A program made the position numbers and the translations under genes. Below the pieces are notes generated by a model that saw nothing but the letters and a program-made list of their open reading frames with translations, had not been told where the DNA came from and searched no databases. DNA of 64,000 nt. It comes from Streptomyces alboniger (GTDB lineage: Bacteria > Actinomycetota > Actinomycetes > Streptomycetales > Streptomycetaceae). How positions within the stretch are numbered: position 1 is the first letter of the stretch; every line of letters begins with the position of its first letter. Of this stretch, positions 48,657 through 56,045 are shown in pieces. The DNA lies in NCBI RefSeq assembly GCF_008704395.1, contig NZ_CP023695.1, positions 5,828,001 through 5,892,000 on the forward strand, given 5' to 3'.

Positions 48657-50554
48657 CGATGTTGCTCCGGGATCAAGAGATCAGGACGGCCGGCGACCAC
48701 GGCTGCGATGTTTGCCGCGGACTCGGGGTCGCCGCCGTTCCTCACCTCTGCGGGGTCGAAGTAATTCGAGTGGGCGTCAATCGGGCCTTCGCCGCCAATG
48801 ACGGGGATCGGCCCATCATCGACCTTGAAGCGTGTGGCCCCGAAAGATTCGCTGGCGGGGTCTCTTCCGAACCAGATGTCGTCGTCTCCCCGGTCGGCCA
48901 TGTCACCCATCAGGTATGCGGCGGGGGGACCGGCGAGGATTCCCGCGGCTCCGGCCCAGGCTTCCTGCTTTGATGGGAGATGGGTGACCGGGTCGTTGTC
49001 CGCGGCGCCGACGTAGACGTGACCCTTGCCGACGCCGAGATCCTCCGCCCTGTCCACACCCACACCGGGGCTGCCGACGAAAAGGATGTCGTCCGCGGAT
49101 GGGATGCCGCCATCCATCTGGGCTGCCGCTCCGACTGTGCGGGAACCGTAGGAGTGACCAATGGCCGTGAGGTGCGGATCGTCGTGCCGGTTGGTGGCAT
49201 CAAGGCCGCTCATGAAGCTGTTGTAGGCGGCCGCTCCCTGCTTGGCGTCATCGTCCTGCATGACGGCCAGGTTGCCCAGCAGACTGTCGGAGTCCGGGCC
49301 GATCTGAGGCGCGTCATATCCGAGCCAGACGATCGCCGCACTGGAAGGATCGATCTCGCGCGCTCCCACGGCTGTGTCATGGGCCCGTCTGGCGACGTCG
49401 TTGTTCACGAAGTCCTTGTCCAGTGCGGTACCGAGCCCTGGCACATAAGCAGAGACATTCCTCGACGTGTCGGGGTTGCCATAGGCAACGATGGCCCTAC
49501 CTCCCCCCTCTCCGCCGATTCCGAGGAGAAGCATGGGCGGTTCCTTGGGGTCCTTCAGGCGCAGTCTTTCATTTTCTGCCAGTTTTCGATCGATCTCCTG
49601 AAGCCCTGCGAGCTGAGTTTTTGCCTTCTCGTCGCCGCGCCCTTCCATCTCGCCGATGAGCAGATTCAAGTTGTTTCGGTTAGCCTCGTCCCGGACCGTG
49701 GCTGGAATCCCATCTAAGTTGCCGATCACATCCGGATAAACTGCGAGGTACTCCGCTCGTTGATCCTTGGTCAGGCCCTCCCACCAGGCCTTTCGCTCAG
49801 CTGGGGATTTATCCTGGGGAATGTGCTCTTTGAGGTACTCGTACGCGACACCGCGTACCGCTTCCGCGTCCTTGGCCGCATCTGCCCACGTGCCCGCGTC
49901 GACTTTCAGACCCGGCTCCGCCTTGAGCTTGAGCAGCGACCTACTGAAACGCGCATCGATCTCCCGCGCTTCTCGAACGGCGCGCGAGATGCGGTCGGCG
50001 ATATCCTGGGCCTTTGCCTGGTGAGGGTTGGGGCTGAGGAGCTTAGGGGCACCGGGCCCGAGACCGGGTTGATACAGGCCGTTGTTGCCAGGCGGGAACA
50101 AGCCCGTGTTCCCGGGGGCAAGCATGCCGTTGTTCCCGATGACGGTGCCCCCGGGAACCTTCTTGCCGGTCGTTCCCTGCTCACCACCGGCGGGGTAGGT
50201 GATGCTTCCGTCCCCATGCACGGTGTACGACAGTGCGGCGGCATCGTCCAGTGCCTCCTTGAGGCGCCGTTGTGGAGCATTCAACTCGTGAGAGAGCCCG
50301 TTCACCGTTGAGCGGATCAGCCCGCACTCGGTCTGGATATACTCGTAGTTGCGTCCAAGGCGCTTGAGGCGGCGGACAGCGGATCGCGCGGATTCGCTCT
50401 CCTGTGTCTTCGTGAGCGCGCCCGTCATCTCCGCTTCAACGCGCACCCGGTCGGAGTCGGCGCGATCGGACACCGCCCCCCACCCGTCGCCGGCCTCATT
50501 CAGCTCGGCCAGCTTGAGATCGCGCAACTGCTGCCAGGTCAGCACGGCGTTCAC
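48653..50554 (-). CDS. Alpha/beta-hydrolase (DUF1023-like) with WXG-like N-terminal helical domain, putative T7SS effector
   Basis: A 633-residue protein. Residues 1-110 are a helical, WXG100-like hairpin (GDGWGAVSD; Y72-x3-E76 fits the YxxxD/E export motif). Three octapeptides (NNGMLAPG, NTGLFPPG, NNGLYQPG; about 141-164) form a linker. A charged helical region (about 175-340) precedes the hydrolase domain, with nucleophile S468 in GHSYGS and a late candidate His in DAHSNYF. There is no signal peptide. The enzyme could be a lipase or esterase; the substrate is unknown. GTG overlaps the stop of the partner gene (GTGA). Codon 280 (49715-49717) is TTA, the rare codon read by bldA tRNA, so expression is probably developmentally controlled. 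Confidence 0.82.
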   Translation of the reverse strand: MNAVLTWQQLRDLKLAELNEAGDGWGAVSDRADSDRVRVEAEMTGALTKTQESESARSAVRRLKRLGRNYEYIQTECGLIRSTVNGLSHELNAPQRRLKEALDDAAALSYTVHGDGSITYPAGGEQGTTGKKVPGGTVIGNNGMLAPGNTGLFPPGNNGLYQPGLGPGAPKLLSPNPHQAKAQDIADRISRAVREAREIDARFSRSLLKLKAEPGLKVDAGTWADAAKDAEAVRGVAYEYLKEHIPQDKSPAERKAWWEGLTKDQRAEYLAVYPDVIGNLDGIPATVRDEANRNNLNLLIGEMEGRGDEKAKTQLAGLQEIDRKLAENERLRLKDPKEPPMLLLGIGGEGGGRAIVAYGNPDTSRNVSAYVPGLGTALDKDFVNNDVARRAHDTAVGAREIDPSSAAIVWLGYDAPQIGPDSDSLLGNLAVMQDDDAKQGAAAYNSFMSGLDATNRHDDPHLTAIGHSYGSRTVGAAAQMDGGIPSADDILFVGSPGVGVDRAEDLGVGKGHVYVGAADNDPVTHLPSKQEAWAGAAGILAGPPAAYLMGDMADRGDDDIWFGRDPASESFGATRFKVDDGPIPVIGGEGPIDAHSNYFDPAEVRNGGDPESAANIAAVVAGRPDLLIPEQHR

Positions 50555-50994
50555 CTTTCCCTTCTCGGGTCAGGCAGTTGGATCGCGTCTCCCTTGGCAC
50601 CCACCTTGGCGTCGAGCTCCCCCATATCCACGGCGACCTGTCGAAGTTTGGGCTCAAGGGAATCACATTCGGTCTTAACCGCAGTCAGTCGCTTCTCCCA
50701 AGAGGTGAGGACGGCCTTCAGCGCCTTCGCGCTTGCCAGTCCCTCGGCAGCGCCAGCAGCTCCGACATGACCTGCATGGAGGTCCGTCTTTGCCTGCCCC
50801 ATGCTGGTCCTGAGGTCCTTGGCCGTCTGCGCGGCGCGCGTCCAAGGCTTATCCGTGTGCCTGAGGGTTCCGGCACCTCCGTTACCTCCGCCATTGGAAC
50901 CACCCTGATCGGCCGGGCTCTGGTTGAGCTGCATCTGTGTGGACTGCCGCTCGGCTGCGTCGGCTTTGAGCTGCTCCCACTCATCCCACGCCAT
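50551..50994 (-). CDS. WXG100-like helical protein, putative partner/chaperone of the hydrolase
   Basis: A 147-residue protein with a short helix (MAWDEWEQLKADAAERQST), a Gly/Asn-rich linker (GGSNGGGNGGAG), and a long helical pair (WTRAAQTAKDLRTSMGQAK through KTECDSLEPKLRQVAVDMG). No signal peptide. It is the first gene of the cassette and is coupled by GTGA overlap to the hydrolase. Small helical partners that pair with the N-terminus of LXG/WXG effectors are known in other T7SSs; the same role is inferred here. ATG 50994 follows ggaggagg. Confidence 0.72.
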   Translation of the reverse strand: MAWDEWEQLKADAAERQSTQMQLNQSPADQGGSNGGGNGGAGTLRHTDKPWTRAAQTAKDLRTSMGQAKTDLHAGHVGAAGAAEGLASAKALKAVLTSWEKRLTAVKTECDSLEPKLRQVAVDMGELDAKVGAKGDAIQLPDPRRER

Positions 50995-51068
50995 GCGTGG
51001 CCTCCTCCTTAGTGTGTTCCGTGTGCAGTTGGCGCGTCCTGGCGGTCGGCCCCAGTGCGATACCTGAA

Positions 51069-51122
51069 CGCTCGTGAGCGTAGCGACAGTTGCGGGCTGG
51101 TTGACTGAGTAGGAGTACTCAG
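51069..51122 (-). promoter_or_regulatory. Inverted repeats upstream of the hydrolase cassette
   Basis: cgctc-gt-gagcg at 51069-51080 and ctgagta-ggag-tactcag at 51105-51122 are perfect inverted repeats in the 403-nt divergent gap. They lie 75-130 nt before the first cassette gene and are candidate operators. Confidence 0.35.
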
Positions 51123-51291
51123 ACGAGTTGAGTAGCGAGTGCGTCGCCTCGTGGGCCCGGTGGTGGCATTGTGCATGCTGCGGCAGGCGCACCGGAGCTG
51201 CATGGGGCAAGCGGCGGGAACGGATCGCGTATTCGTAGCGGTACGAGGACCGGCCATGGCTGGTTCGTAACTATGCGGGCAAAAGGCTTAG

Positions 51292-51320
51292 TTGGCCGTC
51301 GCGCAGCGTGTGACTAGAGT
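51292..51320 (+). promoter_or_regulatory. Candidate promoter of the rightward WXG100 gene group
   Basis: TTGGCC (51292-51297) and TAGAGT (51315-51320) are separated by 17 nt. The first gene starts at 51398. Confidence 0.45.
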
Positions 51321-51397
51321 GACGCTGGTGCACATGTGACCACCGGCCACCGCGCTTAAGAAGGTCGGGCAGGCGGGTAACGGGGAGGGTAGGCCTA

Positions 51398-51871
51398 GTG
51401 CTTCCTACGGACGGGCACGGGGGTACCGCGCCGTCATCAGGCGCTGATGTCAAGCGCGGGCTGGAAGCGTTGAAGACGTTTCGGCGGCGCATAGACACGC
51501 TTCTTACGGAGTTCGAGGGCTCTGCCGGCAGTTCGTCCAAGGTCGGGAAGCAGAACGTCTCCCGCGCCTCGTTCAGCGGCACGGGCAGCGCCTTTCCGGA
51601 GGCCGATGGGTTGTACGCGCAGTACGACCAGGTACACGAAAGGCTGACCTCGCTCTCGAAGATGCTCGGTGACCAGATCGAGGCAATAGGGATCGCCGTG
51701 CATGGCGCCGATGTCGGCTTCGACAACCTCGAAGACGACCTGCGGCAGCGCTTCTGGGCGATCCAGACCAGGGTTGACCGCGAGCAGGTGCCCGCCGGGC
51801 GTGAGCGCGGCGGCAGGCCGGACGAGCAGAGCGGCCACGGCAGTGACAAGACCGACGCCGGGTGGTCCTAG
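51398..51871 (+). CDS. Small helical T7SS-associated protein (WXG100-superfamily-like)
   Basis: A 157-residue, mainly helical protein without a signal peptide. Helices KRGLEALKTFRRRIDTLLTE and QYDQVHERLTSLSKMLGDQI frame a Ser/Gly-rich turn region (SRASFSGTGSAF). YAQYD fits YxxxD, though its position is not typical. The C-terminal 30 residues are polar. GTG 51398 follows ggggaggg. The stop TAG shares one base with the GTG of the next gene (TAGTG), so the two are coupled and are probably partners. No exact family recognised. Confidence 0.75.
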   Translation: MLPTDGHGGTAPSSGADVKRGLEALKTFRRRIDTLLTEFEGSAGSSSKVGKQNVSRASFSGTGSAFPEADGLYAQYDQVHERLTSLSKMLGDQIEAIGIAVHGADVGFDNLEDDLRQRFWAIQTRVDREQVPAGRERGGRPDEQSGHGSDKTDAGWS

Positions 51872-53448
51872 TGGGCTTCGAAGGACACCGACTGAACGAC
51901 ATGATCGACTTGGTCGAGCAGGCGAAACCGGGCGACCTGGAGAGTGCCGGCGAGGCGCTGCTCAAGGCACGGGGCGCAATCGCCGCAGCAGCCGAGGAAC
52001 TCGGTCAGCACATCGACAGGGTCGACTGGGAGGGCGAAGCGGGCCAGGCCTTCCGTAAGTGGGGCAAGAACCTCGTCAAGGACACGCACAAACTCTCCGA
52101 CTTCGCTGACGCCGCGGGTGTGCACATGGCCTCGGCGGGCGCGGGATTGGCGTCCGTGCGAGCCTCCATGCCACCCCGCGACAATCGCGCTGACCCGAAG
52201 ACCGTGAAGGACATCCCCTCTCCGAAGAGGGTTGAGGGGAACGAGGAGTACGCCGCCGCGGTCAAGGCGGAGAAGCACCGCCAAGAAGCCATCAACCAGA
52301 TGAACCGGCTGGCGTCGTTCTACCTGGTCTCCCAGGAGGGAATGGCCAGGCAGGAGCCGCCCGTCTTTTCGGCCATGCCAAAAGTGGGAGTGCCGAGGCC
52401 GGAACGCACTCGGAGCTTGCCCGGCGGCGGGGAACCCAACACAAAATCCACCACGGCACCCGCCGAGCCTCGGTCACCGCTCCAGCCCTTGGCCGAGATC
52501 GCGCCCACCGGCTCTTCCGATCGAGATGCTTTCGTGCCGCCACGCGAGCACGGGCAGGCCCCCACCACCTCCCCTGTTCGTTCCGTTGGCACGGAGATTG
52601 ACAGCGTCGACACGTTGCCCCCGCTCACCACTGGTCCGGCTCCTACAAGCCAGCCTTCGTCCGGGGGCCCCGTGGCCCACGACGTGACGCCCGTTCCCCT
52701 GTTGGGGAGGAACCGTTACAACCCGGTACTCAATGCCCCCACGCCGCGCATCTCCGGGCCCCCGGGACTGCCGAAGAACCCAACGCCTCCGCAGGGGCGA
52801 ACAGGCTGGGACGGCCCCGCGGGCCAAGGAGGAAGCCGCGGTCAAGGCCCGCTGGGACCGGCTGGGCCGAACGGACGGCAGCAGCCTCCGGGACGGAGCG
52901 TCGGTGGTCCGGCAGGACCCGGGCAGCCACCCGGGGGGCGCAGTGTGGCTGGCGGAACGCCACGGCCGCTGGGAGCACCGAGACCTTCCCAGGGTGGCCC
53001 GGCCCCCACTGGTGCGGTGCGGTCCCAGGGGGTAGTCGGAGGGCGTCCGCTTCAGGGCCCCGTCCCGAACTCTCCCAGCTCCAGAGCGCCGCGAGGACCG
53101 GACATGAATGCCCAGAAGCCACGCACTCCAGCACAAGGCTTCGGTGTCGACCAGCGAGGGGTGGTGGGAGTACGGCCGCAGGAGGGTGGGAGTCGGCAGA
53201 CGCCGCGTCCGGCGACCGTCAACCCTGGTGGTGTCGTCGGCGCCCCGAAGGGGCTCACGGTTACGAACACAGGGCGCAGGGGCGGATTCACCACTGGTGG
53301 GACTGGTCTTGTGCGCGGCTCCACGACTGACTCGCGGCGCTCTGAAGAAGAAGAGGAAGAGATCGCGCAGCGGTCGGACTTGTTGGGCGAGGACGAACAG
53401 ACGCAGGCACCCTCTGGGCCGCGTCCCGTGCCGCCAGTGGTCAACTAA
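51871..53448 (+). CDS. WXG100-domain protein with long Pro/Gly-rich tail (PPE-like architecture)
   Basis: 525 residues. The first 110 form a WXG100 domain with the turn DWEGEAGQAF and the helices IDLVEQAKPGDLESAGEALL and KWGKNLVKDTHKLSDFADAA. A second helical part extends to about residue 165 (AINQMNRLASFYLVSQEGM). The remaining 360 residues are low-complexity Pro/Gly/Arg/Ser-rich, ending in a Glu run (EEEEEEIAQRSDLLGEDE). A helical domain plus long disordered tail recalls PPE or EspB-type ESX substrates, but no PPE motif is seen. GTG 51871 (alternative 51862) overlaps the previous stop; mycosin 2 follows by 21 nt. Probably secreted. Confidence 0.8.
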   Translation: MGFEGHRLNDMIDLVEQAKPGDLESAGEALLKARGAIAAAAEELGQHIDRVDWEGEAGQAFRKWGKNLVKDTHKLSDFADAAGVHMASAGAGLASVRASMPPRDNRADPKTVKDIPSPKRVEGNEEYAAAVKAEKHRQEAINQMNRLASFYLVSQEGMARQEPPVFSAMPKVGVPRPERTRSLPGGGEPNTKSTTAPAEPRSPLQPLAEIAPTGSSDRDAFVPPREHGQAPTTSPVRSVGTEIDSVDTLPPLTTGPAPTSQPSSGGPVAHDVTPVPLLGRNRYNPVLNAPTPRISGPPGLPKNPTPPQGRTGWDGPAGQGGSRGQGPLGPAGPNGRQQPPGRSVGGPAGPGQPPGGRSVAGGTPRPLGAPRPSQGGPAPTGAVRSQGVVGGRPLQGPVPNSPSSRAPRGPDMNAQKPRTPAQGFGVDQRGVVGVRPQEGGSRQTPRPATVNPGGVVGAPKGLTVTNTGRRGGFTTGGTGLVRGSTTDSRRSEEEEEEIAQRSDLLGEDEQTQAPSGPRPVPPVVN

Positions 53449-53469
53449 ACGAGCGAGGACGGGCAAGGC

Positions 53470-54753
53470 ATGAAGGCAGGATTCCGCCGATACGGTACGC
53501 GGCGTGCGTCGTCCGCGAGGCGAGCTTGTGGCCGGGTCGCCACCGTTGGCTCGGTAATCGGTGTTCTGGCACTCCTGTCCGTCGGACCGGCTCCGGGAGC
53601 GTCTGCTGACGACGTCGAGTCGAAGCAGTGGTATCTGGAGGCGATGAGCGCAGGTGCCCTGTGGGAGGCGAGCACTGGTGAAGGGATCAAGGTCGCTGTC
53701 GTCGACTCTGGCGTTTCGATGACACCGTCCCTCAAAGGCCGCGTGCTGCCTGGAAAGGATGCAACGGGCAGGCGAGGTGGGTCGCTGGATGACTATGACA
53801 GCCACGGAACGAGCATGGCGGAGCTGATCGTAGGTTCCGGCCGAAACGGAGGGCTCAAGGGGCTGGCACCTGGAGCGGAGGTCATCTCTTTCCGAACCAC
53901 CCTCGGCGGCAAACGGGAAAGTGACAGCGCGGAAGCCATCCGTGCCGCTGCGGACAGCGACGCTCGCATCATCAATATGTCCTTTGGTAGCGACTTCATG
54001 TACCCGGAGGAGAAGGCGGCGGTGAAGTACGCCGCTTCCAAGGGGAAGCTCATGTTCGCCAGCGTGGGGAATGAGGCGGAGAAGAAGGACTCCATCGACT
54101 ATCCCGCCGCGTATCCCGGAGTGACCGGGGTCTCCGCAGCCGATGAGTCCGGCAAGGTGGCGAAGTTCTCCGAATTCGGCGTCTACGTTGATCTCGCTGC
54201 TCCCGGCCTCGACATCCCGCACTGGTGCGACGCCACCTTCCGCTCCTACTGCGAAGAAGGCGGCGGTGGCACCAGCTCCGCCACCGCCATCGCCTCCGCC
54301 TCCGCCGCCCTCGTCTGGTCCAAGCACCCGGACTGGACCGCCAACCAGGTCCTCCGTGTCCTCATCGACACCGCCGGTCGGGACTGGCCGAAGGATGAGC
54401 CCAGTGACTATCTCGGGTACGGGCTGATCCGGCCCGCCCGCCACGTCGTCAAGGGGGAGGGCAAGCCCGGCCCCGCGGACATCGATCCGATCACGAACAA
54501 GAAGACCGTGTCCGCCGGAAACAGCGGCGACGACGGAGCCTCTCCTTCCGCCTCCGCACCCGCCGCGTCTTCAGCGTCCCCGCACAAGGGCGCTCCAGAT
54601 GACGACCAAGACGAAAAAGCCGCAGTGGCGAAGTCCACGGACGCGGACGGCGGCAGCTCCTCCCAGATGTGGCTCATCGGCGGCGGCCTCGCCGCCGTCG
54701 CCCTGCTCGGCGGCGGGGCCTACGCCGCGGTGCGCGCGCGGCGCGGAGCCTGA
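53470..54753 (+). CDS. mycP: Mycosin-type subtilisin protease 2 (T7SS)
   Basis: A second membrane-anchored S8 protease, 427 residues. The signal peptide (about 25-46) is followed by catalytic D79 (VAVVDSGVS), H112 (DSHGTSMAEL) and S269 (GGGGTSSATAIAS), with oxyanion N201. There is no N-terminal Cys pair; cysteines lie at WCDATFRSYC. A Ser/Ala/Pro linker leads to the C-terminal helix (MWLIGGGLAAVALLGGGAYA). It is well diverged from mycosin 1. It sits between the WXG100/PPE-like gene and the esx pair, so it may be the one that processes those substrates. Confidence 0.92.
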   Translation: MKAGFRRYGTRRASSARRACGRVATVGSVIGVLALLSVGPAPGASADDVESKQWYLEAMSAGALWEASTGEGIKVAVVDSGVSMTPSLKGRVLPGKDATGRRGGSLDDYDSHGTSMAELIVGSGRNGGLKGLAPGAEVISFRTTLGGKRESDSAEAIRAAADSDARIINMSFGSDFMYPEEKAAVKYAASKGKLMFASVGNEAEKKDSIDYPAAYPGVTGVSAADESGKVAKFSEFGVYVDLAAPGLDIPHWCDATFRSYCEEGGGGTSSATAIASASAALVWSKHPDWTANQVLRVLIDTAGRDWPKDEPSDYLGYGLIRPARHVVKGEGKPGPADIDPITNKKTVSAGNSGDDGASPSASAPAASSASPHKGAPDDDQDEKAAVAKSTDADGGSSSQMWLIGGGLAAVALLGGGAYAAVRARRGA

Positions 54754-54846
54754 ACCCGGCACGGCACAGTCCCACCCCATACAGCCCGAACTCGGCACGG
54801 AACCAACCCACACATCACAACGAAGGTTCGCGAAGGGAGCCCAGCC

Positions 54847-55185
54847 GTGGCTGACGGCCAGAAGTTGAACAACCAGCAAGTGGCGCTTCTGAAGAAAGAG
54901 ATCGTGGGCAAGTACGACTCGGTCCAGAAGCAGCTCAAGCGCCTCCAGGGCACGCTCGACACGATGGAGGCCAACTGGCGGGGCATCGGAGCGCACGCCT
55001 TCGACAAGAAGCAGACCGAGATCAACGAGCACATGCGGGCGATCGGCAACCTCCTGGTGGACTTCCTCGAAGGCATCAGCGGCAACGAGAAGCTCGTGGA
55101 CGGTCTTGAGGACCAGGTCCAGTCGACGATGAACAGCATCGACGTCCAGTACGGCGGTAAGCACTCGGCCATCAGCGGCTACTGA
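54847..55185 (+). CDS. WXG100 (Esx) protein 1
   Basis: A 112-residue T7SS substrate/component. The two-helix hairpin has W44-R-G46 at the turn (EANWRGIGAHAF). I see no YxxxD/E at its C-terminus (VQYGGKHSAISGY), so it would rely on its partner for targeting. GTG start follows gaagggagccc. It pairs with the next gene, as EsxA/EsxB do; an EsxA-EsxB heterodimer exported by this type of locus is involved in sporulation in S. coelicolor, as I recall. Confidence 0.92.
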   Translation: MADGQKLNNQQVALLKKEIVGKYDSVQKQLKRLQGTLDTMEANWRGIGAHAFDKKQTEINEHMRAIGNLLVDFLEGISGNEKLVDGLEDQVQSTMNSIDVQYGGKHSAISGY

Positions 55186-55221
55186 GCACCGAGCACTGAG
55201 CACCGAGTACTGAGCGCAGAG
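55181..55221 (+). repeat. 14-bp tandem repeat between the two esx genes
   Basis: actgagcaccgag occurs at 55181 and 55195 and a diverged copy (actgagcgcagag) at 55209, with an exact 14-bp period. The first copy includes the esx1 stop codon. Confidence 0.65.
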
Positions 55222-55256
55222 CACCCAACGCATCACACCTAGGAAACGGGGCAAGC

Positions 55257-55559
55257 ATGGCAAACGTTCACCTTGATGAACTCGCCGTCAAATACGGCGG
55301 CCTTGACGCCATCACCACTGAACTCGGCATCCAGGCCAAGCAGCTCGAAGCCGACCTCGCCGACATCAAGCGAGCCGTGGCCAAGGTGGCCGAGGGCTGG
55401 GAGGGCGAAGCCCACACGGCGTACACCGTGAAGCAGAAGGAATGGGACAGGCACGTCGAGGCCATTCACCGCGCCCTCGTCGAAATCGGCCAGAAGGTCG
55501 GCCAGGCCGGCGGCGACTACCGCGGCGGCGACCTCAAGGGCGCCAGCTACTTCCAGTGA
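55257..55559 (+). CDS. WXG100 (Esx) protein 2
   Basis: A 100-residue Esx protein with W48-E-G50 at the turn (AEGWEGEAHTAY). It carries the secretion motif Y88-x3-D92 (DYRGGD) after the second helix, as expected for the EsxB-like member that EccC recognises. ATG follows aggaaacggggc. A terminator comes 30 nt after the stop. Confidence 0.93.
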   Translation: MANVHLDELAVKYGGLDAITTELGIQAKQLEADLADIKRAVAKVAEGWEGEAHTAYTVKQKEWDRHVEAIHRALVEIGQKVGQAGGDYRGGDLKGASYFQ

Positions 55560-55589
55560 GTCCGAGGGCGTAGTAGCAGCGACGCACAG

Positions 55590-55618
55590 GGGTGGGCACG
55601 CACGGAAGGTGCCCACCC
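55590..55618. terminator. Terminator between esx2 and the bldB-like gene
   Basis: 10-bp perfect stem (gggtgggcac at 55590-55599 with 55609-55618) and a 9-nt loop, at convergent gene ends. Confidence 0.75.
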
Positions 55619-55670
55619 AGGGACCCGGGGCACGCCCAGGACGCGCCCACCCAGACCGCCTCCAGAGTCT

Positions 55671-55973
55671 CTACTCCGCCGCCACCCCGCCATTACGCAC
55701 GGACGGCTCCAGGTCGAACTCCCCGTCCCGCGCCCCCAGCACGAAAGCCCGCCACTCCGCCTCCGTGTACCGCAGCACCGTCTCCGGCTCCAGGGACGAC
55801 CGCATCGCCACCGCGCCCCCGGGCAGATCCGCGATCTCGACCCGCTCCTCGTGCTGCTCGGTGCCGGGAGCGCTGCGCCACTCGACGCCGGAGATGTCGA
55901 GGGCGTACAGCTCCTCCTTCTCGCGTTCCTTACGAGCCTTGTCCTGCGCCTCGGTGTCGGGTGCGTCGGTCAT
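55671..55973 (-). CDS. bldB: BldB-like DUF397 protein
   Basis: A 100-residue acidic protein of the DUF397 family: a charged N-terminal helix (QDKARKEREKEELYALDI), the core GVEWRSAPGTEQHEERVEIA with GGAVAMRSS, and the ending YTEAEWRAFVLGARDGEFDL. This closely fits my memory of Streptomyces BldB, a small developmental regulator needed for aerial hyphae, whose gene lies in the ESX locus next to the esx genes. The additional C-terminal EPSVRNGGVAAE is short. It is 72 nt downstream of eccC on the same strand. Its mechanism is not known from sequence; DUF397 proteins often accompany WhiJ-like HTH regulators, but none is adjacent here. Confidence 0.78.
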   Translation of the reverse strand: MTDAPDTEAQDKARKEREKEELYALDISGVEWRSAPGTEQHEERVEIADLPGGAVAMRSSLEPETVLRYTEAEWRAFVLGARDGEFDLEPSVRNGGVAAE

Positions 55974-56045
55974 GGCGGAGGGGTCCCTTCACAACGTACG
56001 AAAGAGCTGTGTGACCACCCTACTTGGGGTGCTCCTCCGCTGCTC

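Noticed and set aside
48048..51397. Genomic island with integrase or attachment sites
   Set aside because: The cassette has different wobble bias, but I see no integrase, transposase, tRNA gene or flanking direct repeats.
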